Below are positions 28,585 to 38,685 of a DNA stretch of 64,000 nucleotides, piece by piece. Made by a program: the position numbers and the translations under genes. Every line of letters begins with the position of its first letter. The first letter of the stretch is position 1. This stretch comes from Dyella terrae (GTDB lineage Bacteria; Pseudomonadota; Gammaproteobacteria; Xanthomonadales; Rhodanobacteraceae): positions 5,208,001 to 5,272,000 of the forward strand of contig NZ_CP089414.1 of assembly GCF_022394535.1 (NCBI RefSeq), read 5' to 3'. A model generated the notes under the pieces. It did no database searches, was not told where the DNA came from, and worked only from the letters and a program-made list of their open reading frames with translations.

Positions 28585-29838
28585 ATGCAAACCCGCGTCG
28601 AAGACATGCCGTTGGCCGCCACGCCACCCGCCGTACCGTCCGTTGCTCTGCCTATTGCTCAGGCCGAGCATTCCACGGAATTCCGCATCCTCGGGGCGAT
28701 CAGCTTCTCGCACCTGCTCAACGACATGATCCAGTCGTTGATCCTGGCGATCTATCCGATCCTCAAGAGCGGCTTCAATCTCAGCTTCGCGCAGATCGGC
28801 ACGATCACGTTGACGTACCAAATCACCGCGTCACTGCTGCAGCCCGCCGTGGGCCTGATCACTGACAAGAAGCCGATGCCTTATTCCCTGCCCATCGGCA
28901 TGGGTTTCACGCTGTGCGGCCTGTTGCTGCTGGCGACCGCGCCGAACTTCGCGGTGCTGTTGGTTGCGGCGGCGCTGGTGGGCACAGGCTCGTCGGTGTT
29001 CCATCCGGAGTCCTCGCGCGTGGCGCGCATGGCCTCGGGCGGCCGCCATGGTCTGGCGCAGTCGCTGTTCCAAGTGGGCGGCAATGCCGGTGCCTCGCTG
29101 GGCCCGTTGCTGGCGGCGTGGATCATCGTGCCGCACGGCCGCGGCAGCGTGGCGTGGTTTGCGTTGGCTGCGTTGCTGGCCATCGTGGTGCTGCTGCAGG
29201 TGAGTCGCTGGTATCGCGATCACCACGCGGTGCGCGGCAAACCGAAGGGGCGCAGCGCCTCGCACATCGTACTTTCGCAGACGCAGGTGGTGTGGTCGCT
29301 GGTGATCCTCGGTCTGCTGATCTTCTCCAAGTATTTCTATCTGGCGAGCATCAGCAGCTATTACACGTTCTTCCTGATTCACAAGTTCGGGGTGTCTGTT
29401 CAGAGCGCACAGACGCACCTGTTCGTATTCCTGTTCGCCGTGGCAGTGGGCGCGCTGATCGGCGGGCCGGTGGGCGACCGCATCGGCCGCAAGTGGGTGA
29501 TCTGGGCATCCATCCTTGGCGTGGCGCCGTTCACGCTGCTCCTGCCACACGCCAGCCTGTTCTGGACGGGTGTGCTCACGGTGATCATCGGCTTGATTCT
29601 GGCCTCGGCGTTCTCAGCCATCCTGGTGTATGCGCAGGAATTGATACCGGGCCGCGTGGGTACGGTATCGGGCCTGTTCTTCGGTTTCGCCTTCGGCATG
29701 GGCGGCATCGGTGCGGCCGTGCTCGGGCACGTCGCGGACGCGCGCGGCATCGAGTACGTGTACGGTCTGTGCGCCTACTTGCCGTTGATCGGCATCATCA
29801 CGGCGTTCCTTCCGAACCTCGAACGCAAACATGCCTGA
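28585..29838 (+). CDS. fsr: MFS efflux transporter, fosmidomycin-resistance (Fsr) type
   Basis: 417 residues, 12 membrane helices. Matches the Fsr family: SFSHLLNDMIQSLILAIYPIL in helix 1, GLITDKKPMPYSLPIGMGF in loop 2-3, FHPESSRVARMASGGRHGLAQS and GPVGDRIGRKWVIW. Exports small drugs such as fosmidomycin in exchange for protons. Divergent from the cupin-type AraC regulator. Confidence 0.92.
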   Translation: MQTRVEDMPLAATPPAVPSVALPIAQAEHSTEFRILGAISFSHLLNDMIQSLILAIYPILKSGFNLSFAQIGTITLTYQITASLLQPAVGLITDKKPMPYSLPIGMGFTLCGLLLLATAPNFAVLLVAAALVGTGSSVFHPESSRVARMASGGRHGLAQSLFQVGGNAGASLGPLLAAWIIVPHGRGSVAWFALAALLAIVVLLQVSRWYRDHHAVRGKPKGRSASHIVLSQTQVVWSLVILGLLIFSKYFYLASISSYYTFFLIHKFGVSVQSAQTHLFVFLFAVAVGALIGGPVGDRIGRKWVIWASILGVAPFTLLLPHASLFWTGVLTVIIGLILASAFSAILVYAQELIPGRVGTVSGLFFGFAFGMGGIGAAVLGHVADARGIEYVYGLCAYLPLIGIITAFLPNLERKHA

Positions 29839-29959
29839 GGGTATTCGCGAGGTTTCTGCAGTAGTGCATCTCGCGTGCGACCGAAGAACGTCGCTGCTTT
29901 TGCTCCGCTAGAGAGCCTCGTGCAAAGGCTTTGCGAGGGCTTGAAAACCGGTGCGCGTG

Positions 29960-29993
29960 GTTCGTCATTCCTGCGAAAGCGGGAATGACGAAC
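29960..29993. repeat. Dispersed palindromic repeat
   Basis: Perfect 12-bp arms GTTCGTCATTCC / GGAATGACGAAC around TGCGAAAGCG. The wording (GTCATTCC...GCGAAAGCGGGAATGAC) is that of a REP-like element common in proteobacterial intergenic regions. It may also terminate the convergent fsr and murB genes. Confidence 0.6.
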
Positions 29994-30013
29994 TTCTTAG
30001 GGGGCGCGTTGCG

Positions 30014-31054
30014 TTAGACGACCACTGGCTCCGGTTCCAGTCGCACGCCAAACTTGCTGCGCACACCTTCAATCACTTTCTGTGCAAAGGCCCACAACTC
30101 GGCGCCGGTGGCGCGTCCGTGGTTCACCAGCACCAGCGAATGACGGTTGGAGATGCCAGCGTCGCCGTCGCGCATGCCTTTGAAGCCGCTGGTTTCGATC
30201 AACCAGGCAGCGGAGAGTTTCCAGCGTCCGTCGCTGCTCACCCACGACACCAGTTCCGGATGCTCGCGCTTGAGCGCTTCACCAAGCGAGGCGTCGACGA
30301 TGGGGTTCTTGAAGAAGCTGCCAGCGTTGCCGATCACCGCCGGGTCCGGCAGTTTCTTCGTACGCAGATGCACCACGGCCTCGGCCACGTGGAAGGGCGC
30401 CGGCTTGGCGATGCCCATGCGAGCCAACTCGTCGCGGATGCCCGCGTAATCCAGGCGCAGTTCGCGGGAGCGGGGCAGGGCGAAGCGCACGGCGGTGACG
30501 ATGTAACGCCCTGGTTCGTGCTTGAACACCGAGTCGCGGTAGGCGAAAGCACAAGCGGCGCGGTCGAGTACGGCGACGCGTTGCTCCTGGGTATCCCACG
30601 CTTCCACGCTTTCGATGAACTCGGCAACTTCCGTACCGTACGCGCCGATGTTCTGGATCGGCGCGGCGCCCACGGTGCCCGGAATCAGAATGAGGTTTTC
30701 CAATCCGGCGAAGCCTTGGCCCAGCGTCCAGCGCACGAAATCGTCCCAGCGCTCGCCCGCCGCCACGGTGATGCGTGCGACTTCACCGTCCTGTTCCACC
30801 TGCACGCCGCGCGTGGCCATGGCCAGCACGGTAGCGTCGACATCACCGGTGAACAGCATGTTGCTGCCTTCACCCAGCACCAGCAGCTTGCCGTTGCGCA
30901 CGGCGGGGAAATCCAGCAGCTCGGTGAGCTTGGATGCGTCGTGGATTTCCGCCAGCAGGCGCGCACGTGCATCGACGCGCAGTGTGTTGCGCGTGCCAAG
31001 CAGAGCGTTTTCGATCAGCGTGTAGCCGCCCATGTCAATGCGCTCAACCGGCAT
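30014..31054 (-). CDS. murB: UDP-N-acetylenolpyruvoylglucosamine reductase
   Basis: 346 residues. FAD enzyme that reduces UDP-GlcNAc-enolpyruvate to UDP-MurNAc in peptidoglycan synthesis. Motifs: [11 protein letters not shown] (FAD), [18 protein letters not shown], the catalytic Ser region [12 protein letters not shown] and the late KLSAAWLIE with the acid. Type I MurB. The ATG at 31054 has a good ribosome site (GGGAAGA) and overlaps the pyrD stop by 11 bases; a later ATG at 31033 would match the usual N-terminus ([10 protein letters not shown]). Confidence 0.95.
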   Translation of the reverse strand: MPVERIDMGGYTLIENALLGTRNTLRVDARARLLAEIHDASKLTELLDFPAVRNGKLLVLGEGSNMLFTGDVDATVLAMATRGVQVEQDGEVARITVAAGERWDDFVRWTLGQGFAGLENLILIPGTVGAAPIQNIGAYGTEVAEFIESVEAWDTQEQRVAVLDRAACAFAYRDSVFKHEPGRYIVTAVRFALPRSRELRLDYAGIRDELARMGIAKPAPFHVAEAVVHLRTKKLPDPAVIGNAGSFFKNPIVDASLGEALKREHPELVSWVSSDGRWKLSAAWLIETSGFKGMRDGDAGISNRHSLVLVNHGRATGAELWAFAQKVIEGVRSKFGVRLEPEPVVV

Positions 31055-32081
31055 GCGTGTCTTCCCGCTGGTGACGGATCGCATCGACGCATTCGGCGAT
31101 GAGTGCCGGACCGCGATAGACCATGCCGGAGTAGATCTGCACCAGCGAGGCGCCGGCGTCGATCTTCTCTGCAGCGTTGTTACCGTCGAGGATGCCGCCC
31201 ACACCGATGATGTCCAACTGGTTGCCCACGCGCTGGCGCATGCCGCGCAACACCGCCGTGGACCGGGCGAACAGGGGCTTGCCGGAAAGGCCGCCGGTCT
31301 CGTTGCCATGCGGGTCGTCCGCCACGGCAGAATGATCAATCGTCGTATTGGTGCAGATCACTCCATCCACCTTTGCCGCCAGCAGCACTTCGGCGATGGC
31401 GTCCAGCTCGGTGTCGCTCAGGTCCGGTGCGATCTTTAGCAGCATCGGCTTGCGTGCGCCGGTTTGCGAGCCCAGGCGTTCCTGTGCTTCGCGCAGCGTC
31501 TCGATAAAGCGGCGCAGCGTGGCCTCTTCCTGCAAGTCGCGCAGGCCCTGCGTATTGGGCGAGGAGATGTTCACGGTGATGTAGCTGGCGAGCGCATAGA
31601 CGCGCTCCAGGCAGAACAGGTAATCGTCCACCGCCTTCTCGTTGGGCGTGTCCTTGTTCTTGCCGATATTGATGCCGAGCACACCGCGATAGCTGGACTT
31701 CTGCACGTTGCGCACTAGCGCATCGACGCCGTCGTTATTGAAGCCGAGGCGATTGATCACCGCCTGGTGGCGGGGCAGCCGGAACATACGTGGCTTGTCA
31801 TTGCCAAGCTGCGGGCGTGGCGTGGTGGTGCCCACTTCGACAAAGCCGAAGCCCAGCGCGCCCAGCGCGTCCAGGTGGTCGGCATTCTTGTCCAGGCCGG
31901 CAGCAAGCCCCACAGGGTTGGGGAAGCGAACACCGAACGCCGTGGTGGGCAACTCGGCTGGCGGCTTGGCCACCTTGTGGATGAAGTTGCTGCGATGGGC
32001 AACGTCCAGACCGTAAAGGGTTGCGCGGTGCGCCGCTTCCGCGTCGAGTGCGAACAGCAGTGGGCGGATGAGGTTATACAT
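31044..32081 (-). CDS. pyrD: Dihydroorotate dehydrogenase (quinone), class 2
   Basis: 345 residues. Membrane-associated FMN enzyme of pyrimidine synthesis that reduces quinone. The N-terminal helix [22 protein letters not shown] is the class 2 membrane-binding part. [29 protein letters not shown], the catalytic-Ser motif [14 protein letters not shown] and GVGGI near the end are typical. A GTG at 32087 overlapping the upstream stop (GTGA) is an alternative start. Lies in a methyltransferase-pyrD-murB operon. Confidence 0.96.
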   Translation of the reverse strand: MYNLIRPLLFALDAEAAHRATLYGLDVAHRSNFIHKVAKPPAELPTTAFGVRFPNPVGLAAGLDKNADHLDALGALGFGFVEVGTTTPRPQLGNDKPRMFRLPRHQAVINRLGFNNDGVDALVRNVQKSSYRGVLGINIGKNKDTPNEKAVDDYLFCLERVYALASYITVNISSPNTQGLRDLQEEATLRRFIETLREAQERLGSQTGARKPMLLKIAPDLSDTELDAIAEVLLAAKVDGVICTNTTIDHSAVADDPHGNETGGLSGKPLFARSTAVLRGMRQRVGNQLDIIGVGGILDGNNAAEKIDAGASLVQIYSGMVYRGPALIAECVDAIRHQREDTHAG

Positions 32082-32083
32082 AG

Positions 32084-32851
32084 TCACTTGAGCTTGCCCA
32101 CGTAGATGACAGTGTCGTAATCAAAGCTGATGCGCCCATTCACCGCGCAGCGGTCGAACAGCTCGCGCAAGGCGTGCATCATCGGTTCGTGTTGCGGCTG
32201 CCCTTCGCGCGGCGCGTACGACGACGAAAGCAGGCGGCCGGCCAGGCCGTCGTAATCCAGCAGCTGGCCGTGGTCGAAGCGACCCATGGCAAGGTAGCCG
32301 TCTGCGAACCAGGCGCGCATGCTGAGCTCATCGCCGTAGCGTTCGGCCACGCTGGTGTAATCCGTGCCGTACTGCTTGAGCAGGGCTTCATAGCCTTCGA
32401 GGAACGGCGTGCCCACCAGTCGACGGGAATTCCAGATGATCGCCGCCAGCCCCTTGGGGCTCAGGATGCGCCGGAACTCCTCACGCGTCGCGTCTTTGTC
32501 GAACCAGTGGAAGGCCTGCGCCACGGTGATGAGATCCACGCTCGCATCGCCCAGGCCAGTGGCCGTGGCACGGCCATCGACGGCGCTGAAGCGCGGGTCG
32601 TCGCCCAGCCAGCTCTCGGCAGCTTCGCGCATGGACGCATTTGGCTCCACGGCGATCACACGGTAACCACCGTCGAGGAAGAGCTTGCTGGAGATACCCG
32701 TGCCAGCGCCGATATCCGCCACCTGCCATGCTGGCGCGATGCCAAACGTGTCCTGCAACCACTCCAGCATCGCGACAGGATAGTCGGGCCGATAGCGTAC
32801 GTACTCAGCGACGCGGTCGCTGAAGCGTTCGGTGGACTTGAGGTCGGTCAT
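32084..32851 (-). CDS. Class I SAM-dependent methyltransferase
   Basis: 255 residues. The SAM-binding motif I is [19 protein letters not shown] with the acidic EPN two strands later, then [16 protein letters not shown]. This matches methyltransferase type 11 proteins. Substrate unknown. Its stop overlaps the pyrD start region, so it is the operon's upstream gene, and it sits 4 bases downstream of the SDR gene. Confidence 0.88.
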   Translation of the reverse strand: MTDLKSTERFSDRVAEYVRYRPDYPVAMLEWLQDTFGIAPAWQVADIGAGTGISSKLFLDGGYRVIAVEPNASMREAAESWLGDDPRFSAVDGRATATGLGDASVDLITVAQAFHWFDKDATREEFRRILSPKGLAAIIWNSRRLVGTPFLEGYEALLKQYGTDYTSVAERYGDELSMRAWFADGYLAMGRFDHGQLLDYDGLAGRLLSSSYAPREGQPQHEPMMHALRELFDRCAVNGRISFDYDTVIYVGKLK

Positions 32852-32855
32852 GGCA

Positions 32856-33647
32856 TTACCCCGTGAGCAATTGGCCGCCGTCGACGCACAGCGTCTGGCC
32901 GGTGATCCAGCTGGCGAACGGTGAGGCGAGGAACAGCGCGGTATGGGCGATTTCCTCCGGCTTGCCGAAACGGCCGAAGGGAATCTTCGCCAGCGTACGC
33001 TGATACAGCTCGGGTGCTTCGGTTTTGCGGCGATCCCACAGCCCGTCCGGAAACTCGATGGAGCCAGGCGCGATGGCGTTGACGCGGATGCGGTGTTCGG
33101 CCAGCGTCAGTGCCTGTGAGGTGGTGTACTGGTTCAGCGCGGCCTTGACCGCCGCATACGCCGGGCCGCGCACGCCAGGATGGAACGCTGCGATGGACGA
33201 GGTGTGCAGAATCGAGCCATGCGATGACGCCTTCAGCCAGGGCAGGGCATGGCGCGACGCGCGCACGGCGGCCATGAGGTCGATTTTGAATCCGGCAGCC
33301 CAGCCGTCGTCATCGTCGCTGAAGCCGTAGCCGCTGGCGTTGTTCACCAGCACATCGATGCCGCCGAGCACCTCGGCGGCCTCATGGATGTAGCTCTCGA
33401 TGGATGCCGCGTCGCCGAGGTCACAGCTGCGTGTATGCACTGTCGCGCCATAGGCGGCGATCGCATGGCGTGCGTCGGCCAACGCGGATTCGCCACGTGC
33501 GCACACTGAGACGGATGCACCCGCCTGGGCGAAGGCCAGCGCGATGCTGCGCCCGATGCCCTTGCTACCGCCGCAAATGACGACGCGATATCCGCGAAAA
33601 TCGAAGGCCGTGGATGCCTCGCCTGTCGTTTCTCGCGTATCGGCCAT
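32856..33647 (-). CDS. Short-chain dehydrogenase/reductase
   Basis: 263 residues. Nucleotide-binding motif GGSKGIGRSIALAFAQAG, NNASG, and the catalytic Ser-Tyr-Lys in HTSSIAAF / YAAVKAAL. IRVNAIAPGSIEFP and the C-terminal SWITGQTLCVDGGQLLTG complete the classical SDR pattern. Substrate unknown. Start at 33647 just before the Rossmann strand. The stop is 4 bases from the methyltransferase start, so it is likely in the same operon. Confidence 0.92.
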   Translation of the reverse strand: MADTRETTGEASTAFDFRGYRVVICGGSKGIGRSIALAFAQAGASVSVCARGESALADARHAIAAYGATVHTRSCDLGDAASIESYIHEAAEVLGGIDVLVNNASGYGFSDDDDGWAAGFKIDLMAAVRASRHALPWLKASSHGSILHTSSIAAFHPGVRGPAYAAVKAALNQYTTSQALTLAEHRIRVNAIAPGSIEFPDGLWDRRKTEAPELYQRTLAKIPFGRFGKPEEIAHTALFLASPFASWITGQTLCVDGGQLLTG

Positions 33648-33654
33648 GATCGTT

Positions 33655-33954
33655 TCAGTGCAAGTAGCTAGCGCCGACACCGAGGCCAAACGCGATGAAT
33701 GCGATGACGAACAGCGCACCAAGAACCGTAAATACGATCTGCGTATAGCCCAGGATCAGCCCGGCAAGCGCCAGCCCATCACCGTCCACAGCGCCTTGCG
33801 GTGCCCGTCGGATTTCCTTGCGCGCCATATGGCCGCAGACCACCGCGACGATGGCGCCGACCACCGGCAGCAGAAGCCAGGTGGCGATGCCGAACACCAG
33901 GCTGACCACCGCCAGCTGGTTGGTCGTGCGTTGGGTAGCGGGCTGGTAGCTCAT
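33655..33954 (-). CDS. DUF4190 domain-containing small membrane protein
   Basis: 99 residues with two membrane helices. LAVVSLVFGIATWLLLPVVGAIVAVVCGHMARKEIRR is the DUF4190 signature, followed by a GLALAGLILGYTQIV helix. Function unknown. It is upstream of the SDR gene with 7 bases between and downstream of the ALDH gene. Confidence 0.88.
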   Translation of the reverse strand: MSYQPATQRTTNQLAVVSLVFGIATWLLLPVVGAIVAVVCGHMARKEIRRAPQGAVDGDGLALAGLILGYTQIVFTVLGALFVIAFIAFGLGVGASYLH

Positions 33955-34026
33955 GGTTCCTGCACGTCCTGCGCACGTTGGAAAGAAAGGGCGGCCGGCA
34001 AGCGCCGGCCACCCCATGTCACGGTC

Positions 34027-35562
34027 TTACAGATCGAACTTGATGCCCTGCGCGAGCGGCAACGAGTTCGAGTAGTTGATGGTGTTGGTCTGGCGGCGCA
34101 TGTAAACCTTCCATGCATCCGAACCCGACTCGCGACCGCCACCGGTTTCCTTCTCACCGCCGAACGCGCCGCCAATTTCCGCACCGGACGTGCCGATGTT
34201 GACGTTGGCAATCCCGCAGTCGGAGCCCGCTGCCGACAGATACTGCTCGGCGGACTTCAGGTTCTGCGTGAAGATCGCGGAGGACAAGCCCTGCGGCACA
34301 CTGTTCTGCAGGTCGATGGCTTCATCCAGCGTCTTGAACGGGATCACGTAGAGGATCGGCGCGAAGGTTTCCGTCTGCACCACCTCGTCGCTGTTCTTTA
34401 CGCCAGTGATGATGGTCGGCAGCACGAAATTGCCCTTGCGATCGGTGAGCGCGGCACCGCCGGTGCGCACCGTACCGCCCGTAGCCTTGGCCTTTTCGAT
34501 GGCGCCCAGGTAAGCCTGCACGGCTTCCTTGCTGTTGAGCGGGCCCATCAGCGTGGTGGCCAGCGTCGGGTCGCCGATCTTGCCTTCCACTTGCTTGTAC
34601 GCGGTGATCAGCTTGTCGGTTACTTCGGCAGCGATGGATTCGTGCACGAACAAGCGGCGCGTGGTGGTGCAGCGCTGGCCAGCAGTGCCGACGGCGCCGA
34701 ACACGATAGCCGGGATGGCCAACTTCAGATCTGCGCTTTCGTCCAGAACAATGGCGTTGTTGCCACCCAGTTCCAGCAGCGAGCGGCCCATGCGCTTGGC
34801 GACGCGCTCACCCACGTGGCGGCCCACCTTGGTCGAGCCGGTGAAGCTGATCAGCGGGATGCGATGGTCATCCACGAACGCCTGCGAAATGTCGGTGCCA
34901 GCGTCGTTGAACATGAAGAAGATGTCCGGGAAGCCGGCTTCCTTCAACGCGTCGTTGCAGATCTTCATCGTCGCGATGGCCGACAGCGGCGTCTTCGGCG
35001 ACGGCTTCCAAATGCAGATGTCACCGCAGATGCCGGCAAGGAACGCATTCCACGCCCACACTGCCACCGGGAAGTTGAACGCGCTGATGATGCCCACCAG
35101 GCCCAGCGGCTGGTACTGCTCATACATGCGGTGGCCAGGGCGCTCCGAATGCATGGTGTAGCCGTAGAGCATGCGGCTCTGGCCCACCGCGAAGTCGGCG
35201 ATGTCGATCATCTCCTGCACTTCGCCATCGCCTTCAGGCTTGATCTTGCCCATTTCCAAGGCGACCAGCGAACCCAGGGCGTCCTTATGCTTGCGCAGCG
35301 CTTCGCCGCACAGGCGGACTGCTTCGCCGCGACGCGGTGCCGGCGTGGTACGCCAGACCTTAAAGGCTTCCTGCGCGCGCTTGACGATCAGTTCATAGTC
35401 CGCCGCGCTCGATGCGTGCACCGAGGCAATCACGTCGCCGGTGGCCGGGTTGACCGGATTCAGCGTGCCGGCATCGGTCGTCTTCGACCATTCGCCATTG
35501 CCCAGATAGGTGCCTGATTGCGTGTTGCCAAGACCGAGGGCAGTGAGGATTTCGTGGGACAT
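34027..35562 (-). CDS. amaB: L-piperidine-6-carboxylate / aminoadipate-semialdehyde dehydrogenase (ALDH7 type)
   Basis: 511 residues of the ALDH7A1 clade. Oxidises 2-aminoadipate 6-semialdehyde (in equilibrium with piperideine-6-carboxylate) in lysine catabolism. Catalytic Cys is in [13 protein letters not shown], Glu in [10 protein letters not shown] and the NAD loop in [29 protein letters not shown] N-terminus and [18 protein letters not shown] near the C-terminus fit the clade. No other lysine-degradation gene is in the window, so the symbol is by family only. Confidence 0.9.
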   Translation of the reverse strand: MSHEILTALGLGNTQSGTYLGNGEWSKTTDAGTLNPVNPATGDVIASVHASSAADYELIVKRAQEAFKVWRTTPAPRRGEAVRLCGEALRKHKDALGSLVALEMGKIKPEGDGEVQEMIDIADFAVGQSRMLYGYTMHSERPGHRMYEQYQPLGLVGIISAFNFPVAVWAWNAFLAGICGDICIWKPSPKTPLSAIATMKICNDALKEAGFPDIFFMFNDAGTDISQAFVDDHRIPLISFTGSTKVGRHVGERVAKRMGRSLLELGGNNAIVLDESADLKLAIPAIVFGAVGTAGQRCTTTRRLFVHESIAAEVTDKLITAYKQVEGKIGDPTLATTLMGPLNSKEAVQAYLGAIEKAKATGGTVRTGGAALTDRKGNFVLPTIITGVKNSDEVVQTETFAPILYVIPFKTLDEAIDLQNSVPQGLSSAIFTQNLKSAEQYLSAAGSDCGIANVNIGTSGAEIGGAFGGEKETGGGRESGSDAWKVYMRRQTNTINYSNSLPLAQGIKFDL

Positions 35563-35676
35563 GCTTCACTCCAGACCGTGGCGCGGGGATAGCGCCGGGA
35601 TGAAAACGACCATTCTAGCAGGGGCCCCGGACCGGGTTCGCGCCGCCCACCGTTCCATGCCAGAATTCACCCCGCT

Positions 35677-35753
35677 GCCCCCGTAGCTCAGCTGGATAGA
35701 GCGTCCCCCTCCTAAGGGGAAGGTCGTACGTTCGAATCGTATCGGGGGCACCA
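35677..35753 (+). tRNA. tRNA-Arg (anticodon CCU)
   Basis: Full cloverleaf: acceptor GCCCCCG pairs with CGGGGGC, D-arm GCTCAGCTGGATAGAGC, anticodon stem TCCCC/GGGGA with loop CTCCTAA (anticodon CCT, reads AGG), and T-arm with GTTCGAATC. Genomic CCA is encoded at 35751-35753. It lies between the ALDH gene and a hypothetical gene. Confidence 0.96.
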
Positions 35754-35884
35754 TTTTCAATCACTTGCGTGGTTGATGCGGTGCGCCATTCCATGGTGTT
35801 ACAGAGGAATGGCATGTCGCCTCGGTGCTAGCGGCACAGGCGGCGCGCCGAACGGTTCGTCTTGCGGACGACGGCACGCATGAT

Positions 35885-36208
35885 TCAGTCAGTCGATTCC
35901 CGATCGCCGCCGTCAGCTGGAAAAAGCTGGCGCAGTTGGTCGCAAAGCTGCCGGATGTCGTCGGAAGAATGGATGTTCCGGGGATCGTTGCCGAGCAGCG
36001 GAATGCTCGCGGTCGAAAGCTTGCGCAGTTCTGACTGGGACAGTGCCAAGAGACCCTGGGCCGACTCCAGCAGATCTTTCAGGAGTTCGTCGTGGTGTGG
36101 CCTCCGGGAGCCTCGCGACAGCTCCTCGAGCCCTTGCTCCAAGTCCTCAACCCAGGCCAGCAATACGCGTTCGGTCGAAAAGGGCATTACTACGCTCGCA
36201 CCACTCAT
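35885..36208 (-). CDS. Hypothetical protein
   Basis: 107 residues, no family recognised. Predicted mostly helical (LLAWVEDLEQGLEELSRG, LLKDLLESAQGLLALSQSELRKL), acidic, with no signal or membrane helix. A start at 36208 or at the internal Met 36187 is possible. Codon use looks natural, but evidence is limited to the open frame. Confidence 0.5.
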   Translation of the reverse strand: MSGASVVMPFSTERVLLAWVEDLEQGLEELSRGSRRPHHDELLKDLLESAQGLLALSQSELRKLSTASIPLLGNDPRNIHSSDDIRQLCDQLRQLFPADGGDRESTD

Positions 36209-36292
36209 ACAGCCGCCTGAGATGGTGCGCGAGCTCCCTGTGCAGATGCAACTGGCGGCTGTCGTTCCTTGTCATGCCCATGACGCTGTGGG

Positions 36293-36508
36293 TCAGCTTT
36301 TGGCGAAAATGCCCCGGTCGAGCACCTCGGCCTGCACGTGCCCGGCCACCGCGTCCTCGTCCACCGCCTCACCGCTCAGCTCCTCCTGGGGCGATACCGA
36401 GCCATAGATATGGGCACGCCACGCAACGCGACCGGGCAACCGGTCAACTTCGCAAAGCACTTGAAGTTCGTGGTGTGTCTCATCTACGACACAGAAGTTC
36501 ATGTTCAT
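36293..36508 (-). CDS. Hypothetical protein, DUF1488-like size class
   Basis: 71 residues starting MNMNFCVVDETHHELQVLCEVDRLPGRVAWRAHIYGSV. The alternating strand pattern and length suggest a small single-domain cytosolic protein. No firm family match. The frame is open upstream to 36688, but that part is low in conserved features. Confidence 0.45.
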   Translation of the reverse strand: MNMNFCVVDETHHELQVLCEVDRLPGRVAWRAHIYGSVSPQEELSGEAVDEDAVAGHVQAEVLDRGIFAKS

Positions 36509-36756
36509 GCGTGAGCGCCCCTGACGCTCGCGAAACGGTCTTGCGTTGGGTGGTGGGAAAGTCCAGCGAGCGGGCCCCATCGAAGGGTTATTGTTCTGCG
36601 GGGCGCTATGCTTCAGTCCATGGCAATCAAGGAACGTGCCATGCCCGAACCAGACATGATCCACGCCATTCCGCGGCGCACCATGCATGCAGTGGCCATG
36701 CGGGCCCAGTAGGCTAGGGCGCCATCGGCCCGGTGCCGTGAGCCAAGGATGTCGTC

Positions 36757-37509
36757 ATGCGAGTTCCCGCAAGCTGGGTGTCATGGGGCCTGACGCTGGC
36801 CTGTCTATGTGCGACTGTGCCCTGGCGTGTCGCCCACGCCAACGAACTGCAACAGGCCACCTACGATGGCACGCTGGGGCCGCAACGGATCGGCTTGATC
36901 CTCAGCATGGCGGGTCAGCAAGTCGCTCCCAGTCGTTACTACTACTTCCGCCACCTCACCGATATTCCACTCACCGGTGAGTGGCGCAACAACACGTTTA
37001 CCCTGCACGAACAGGGCGCCACCATGACCCTGCATTTCGTGGGCAATGGCAGCGAGGACGGCGGGGCGCTGGATTTCGACAACAGCGTGGGCCTCGAAGG
37101 AAGCTGGAGCAACGGCAAGATCACGTTGCCGGTAAAACTGCAGGGTGGTGGCTTGTTCACCGCCAGCCCTGATGGACATTGGTATCAGTCCATCACCGAC
37201 GAAACGGATGATGTGTTCGAAGCACGCACGAAGGGCTTCTGCGCAGCGGTAGCGAAAGGCGATAGTGCGCTCGCGGCGCGCTACGTGCATTTTCCCCTGC
37301 GCGTGAATCATGGCCCGGACAAACCTGTGCAGATCCGCGATGCCAAGCAGTTGGCTGCGCAATGGAAGCAGATATTCACGCCTGCCTACGTGGCGCGCTT
37401 CGCTGATGCCTCGCCCCATAGCATGGCCATCGTGCAAGGCATAGCCATGTTGGGCAGCGGCCTTGCGTTTTTCAGCGACAAGGGTCTGGAAGTCCTCAAC
37501 GTACCTTAG
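36757..37509 (+). CDS. Hypothetical exported protein
   Basis: 250 residues with a signal peptide (cleavage near VAHA-NEL, about residue 29). The mature part has a beta-rich first half (GTLGPQRIGLILSM, LTGEWRNNTFTLHEQGATMTLHFVG) and a second half resembling NTF2-like or DUF4440-type folds (FCAAVAKGDSALAARYVHFPLRVN...KQLAAQWKQIFTPAYVARF). Function unknown. The ribosome site AAGGATG precedes the ATG. Convergent with the response-regulator gene. Confidence 0.72.
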   Translation: MRVPASWVSWGLTLACLCATVPWRVAHANELQQATYDGTLGPQRIGLILSMAGQQVAPSRYYYFRHLTDIPLTGEWRNNTFTLHEQGATMTLHFVGNGSEDGGALDFDNSVGLEGSWSNGKITLPVKLQGGGLFTASPDGHWYQSITDETDDVFEARTKGFCAAVAKGDSALAARYVHFPLRVNHGPDKPVQIRDAKQLAAQWKQIFTPAYVARFADASPHSMAIVQGIAMLGSGLAFFSDKGLEVLNVP

Positions 37510-37553
37510 TGCGAGGACGCCGTCGCGCCTTCAGGCGAGGTGATGGCCCATGC

Positions 37554-38196
37554 TCAGGCGAGGATGCCGTGCTCGCGCGCGTAAGCGTAGACATCCAGGT
37601 CGTTCTTCAACCCCAACTTGTTCATGGCGTCCATCTTCTGGCGGCTGATGGTCTTGACGCTGCGGTTGAGCTGTCCCGCGATTTCAGTGACCGTGAACCC
37701 TGACGCGAACAGACGCAGCATTTCGGTTTCGCGTTTGGAGAGTGCAGGGTGGTCATCCGCATGTCCGCCCGGGCCGCCTTCGTCGATCAAGTGACTGATG
37801 CTGCTGCTGAGGAACGGCCGTCCATGCGACACGGCCTGCACGGCCAGCGTGAGTTCCGAAAGCGCATCTGTCTTGCTTATCAGGCCGCGTACGCCGGCAG
37901 CCAGAATGGCCTTGAGCACGCCGCCGTTGTTCACCATGGTCAATACCACGATGGGAAGGTCGGGCCGGCGCCGGCGGATCATGCCAAGCATCTGCAGACC
38001 GTCGGCCGATTGGCCCCCCCGGCATGCTGAAGTCGGAGATCAATAAGTCACAGGGCTGCTTTTCCACCGCGTCGATCAACTCGGCCGGTGAACCGACCTC
38101 GGCGACGACGTGAGCATTGCTGCTGTTCTCCAGCAGCGCGCGCACGCCGCTGCGGAAGATGGGGTGGTCGTCAGCGAGAATGATGCGAAGGCCCAC
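37554..38196 (-). pseudogene. NarL/FixJ-type response regulator, frameshifted at a G run
   Basis: The first frame (start 38196) encodes a receiver domain: acidic pocket LADDHP, phosphoacceptor Asp in LLISDFSMPGG. The second frame resumes with MLGMIRRRRPDLPIVVLTMV, the conserved Lys in LISKTDA, and the LuxR-type HTH (LSKRETEMLRLFASGFTVTEIAGQLNRSVKTISRQKMDAMNKLG), ending at 37554. The switch lies in a run of seven C on the plus strand (38014-38020). With six, the protein reads SMPGGQSADGLQMLGM without a break. The histidine kinase partner is not in the window. Confidence 0.88.
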
Positions 38197-38685
38197 AGTT
38201 TTCCGTCCCGAATGTTCGTATAGCCAACATAGGGTAGCTGTTCGACTTGCAATGACTTGTAGGGAGGAGCTTACAAGTCATTTGTAGTCTTCACACAGCG
38301 CTCATGAAACCTGTCACAGCAAACATCATGGGAACCTGCCTGGCAGCCAGCAACCGGATAGCTGCCAGGTGGAAACATGGCTATTTAAATCCCTTAGCCA
38401 TGCTTTCGTCATTGCGAAATTTTACTTAGATGCGACATAAGCCCCGGGGCCATTGATCTGGTTCACGGGGCTTCCACAATTTTTCGGCTCTAATCGGTCT
38501 CGGGTGGCGTCCGCATTCGGCGGCGTATGTGTCGGTGTTGCGTGAGGGCAGATGGAGTGATTCCCGCCCTGCGACCCGAGAACGTGTTCTGTGACTCCCT
38601 CTCTCGTGCTGGCGCACTTCGCGCAAGGCATGAGTGCGTGCTTGCGGTCCCAGGCTGCCCTTGGCGTTCGAACAGGAGTGTTCTT
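38197..38685. other. 489-base intergenic region between response regulator and porin
   Basis: Should hold the divergent promoters. Visible structures are an inverted repeat at 38251-38282, a hairpin CCTGGCAGC/GCTGCCAGG near 38339-38367, and a weaker CATGGCTA/TAGCCATG repeat directly after it. An open frame at 38422-38706 (minus) lacks any protein-like feature and overlaps the porin start, so it is not called. Confidence 0.55.
38251..38282. promoter_or_regulatory. Inverted repeat, candidate operator
   Basis: Perfect 11-bp arms AATGACTTGTA / TACAAGTCATT with a 10-base spacer, 55 bases upstream of the response-regulator start. AT-rich relative to its surroundings. Candidate binding site for the response regulator or another dimeric factor. 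Confidence 0.45.

Noticed and set aside
36043..36717. Plus-strand frame of 224 codons
   Set aside because: Arg/Pro-rich composition typical of a shadow frame; it overlaps two more protein-like minus-strand frames.
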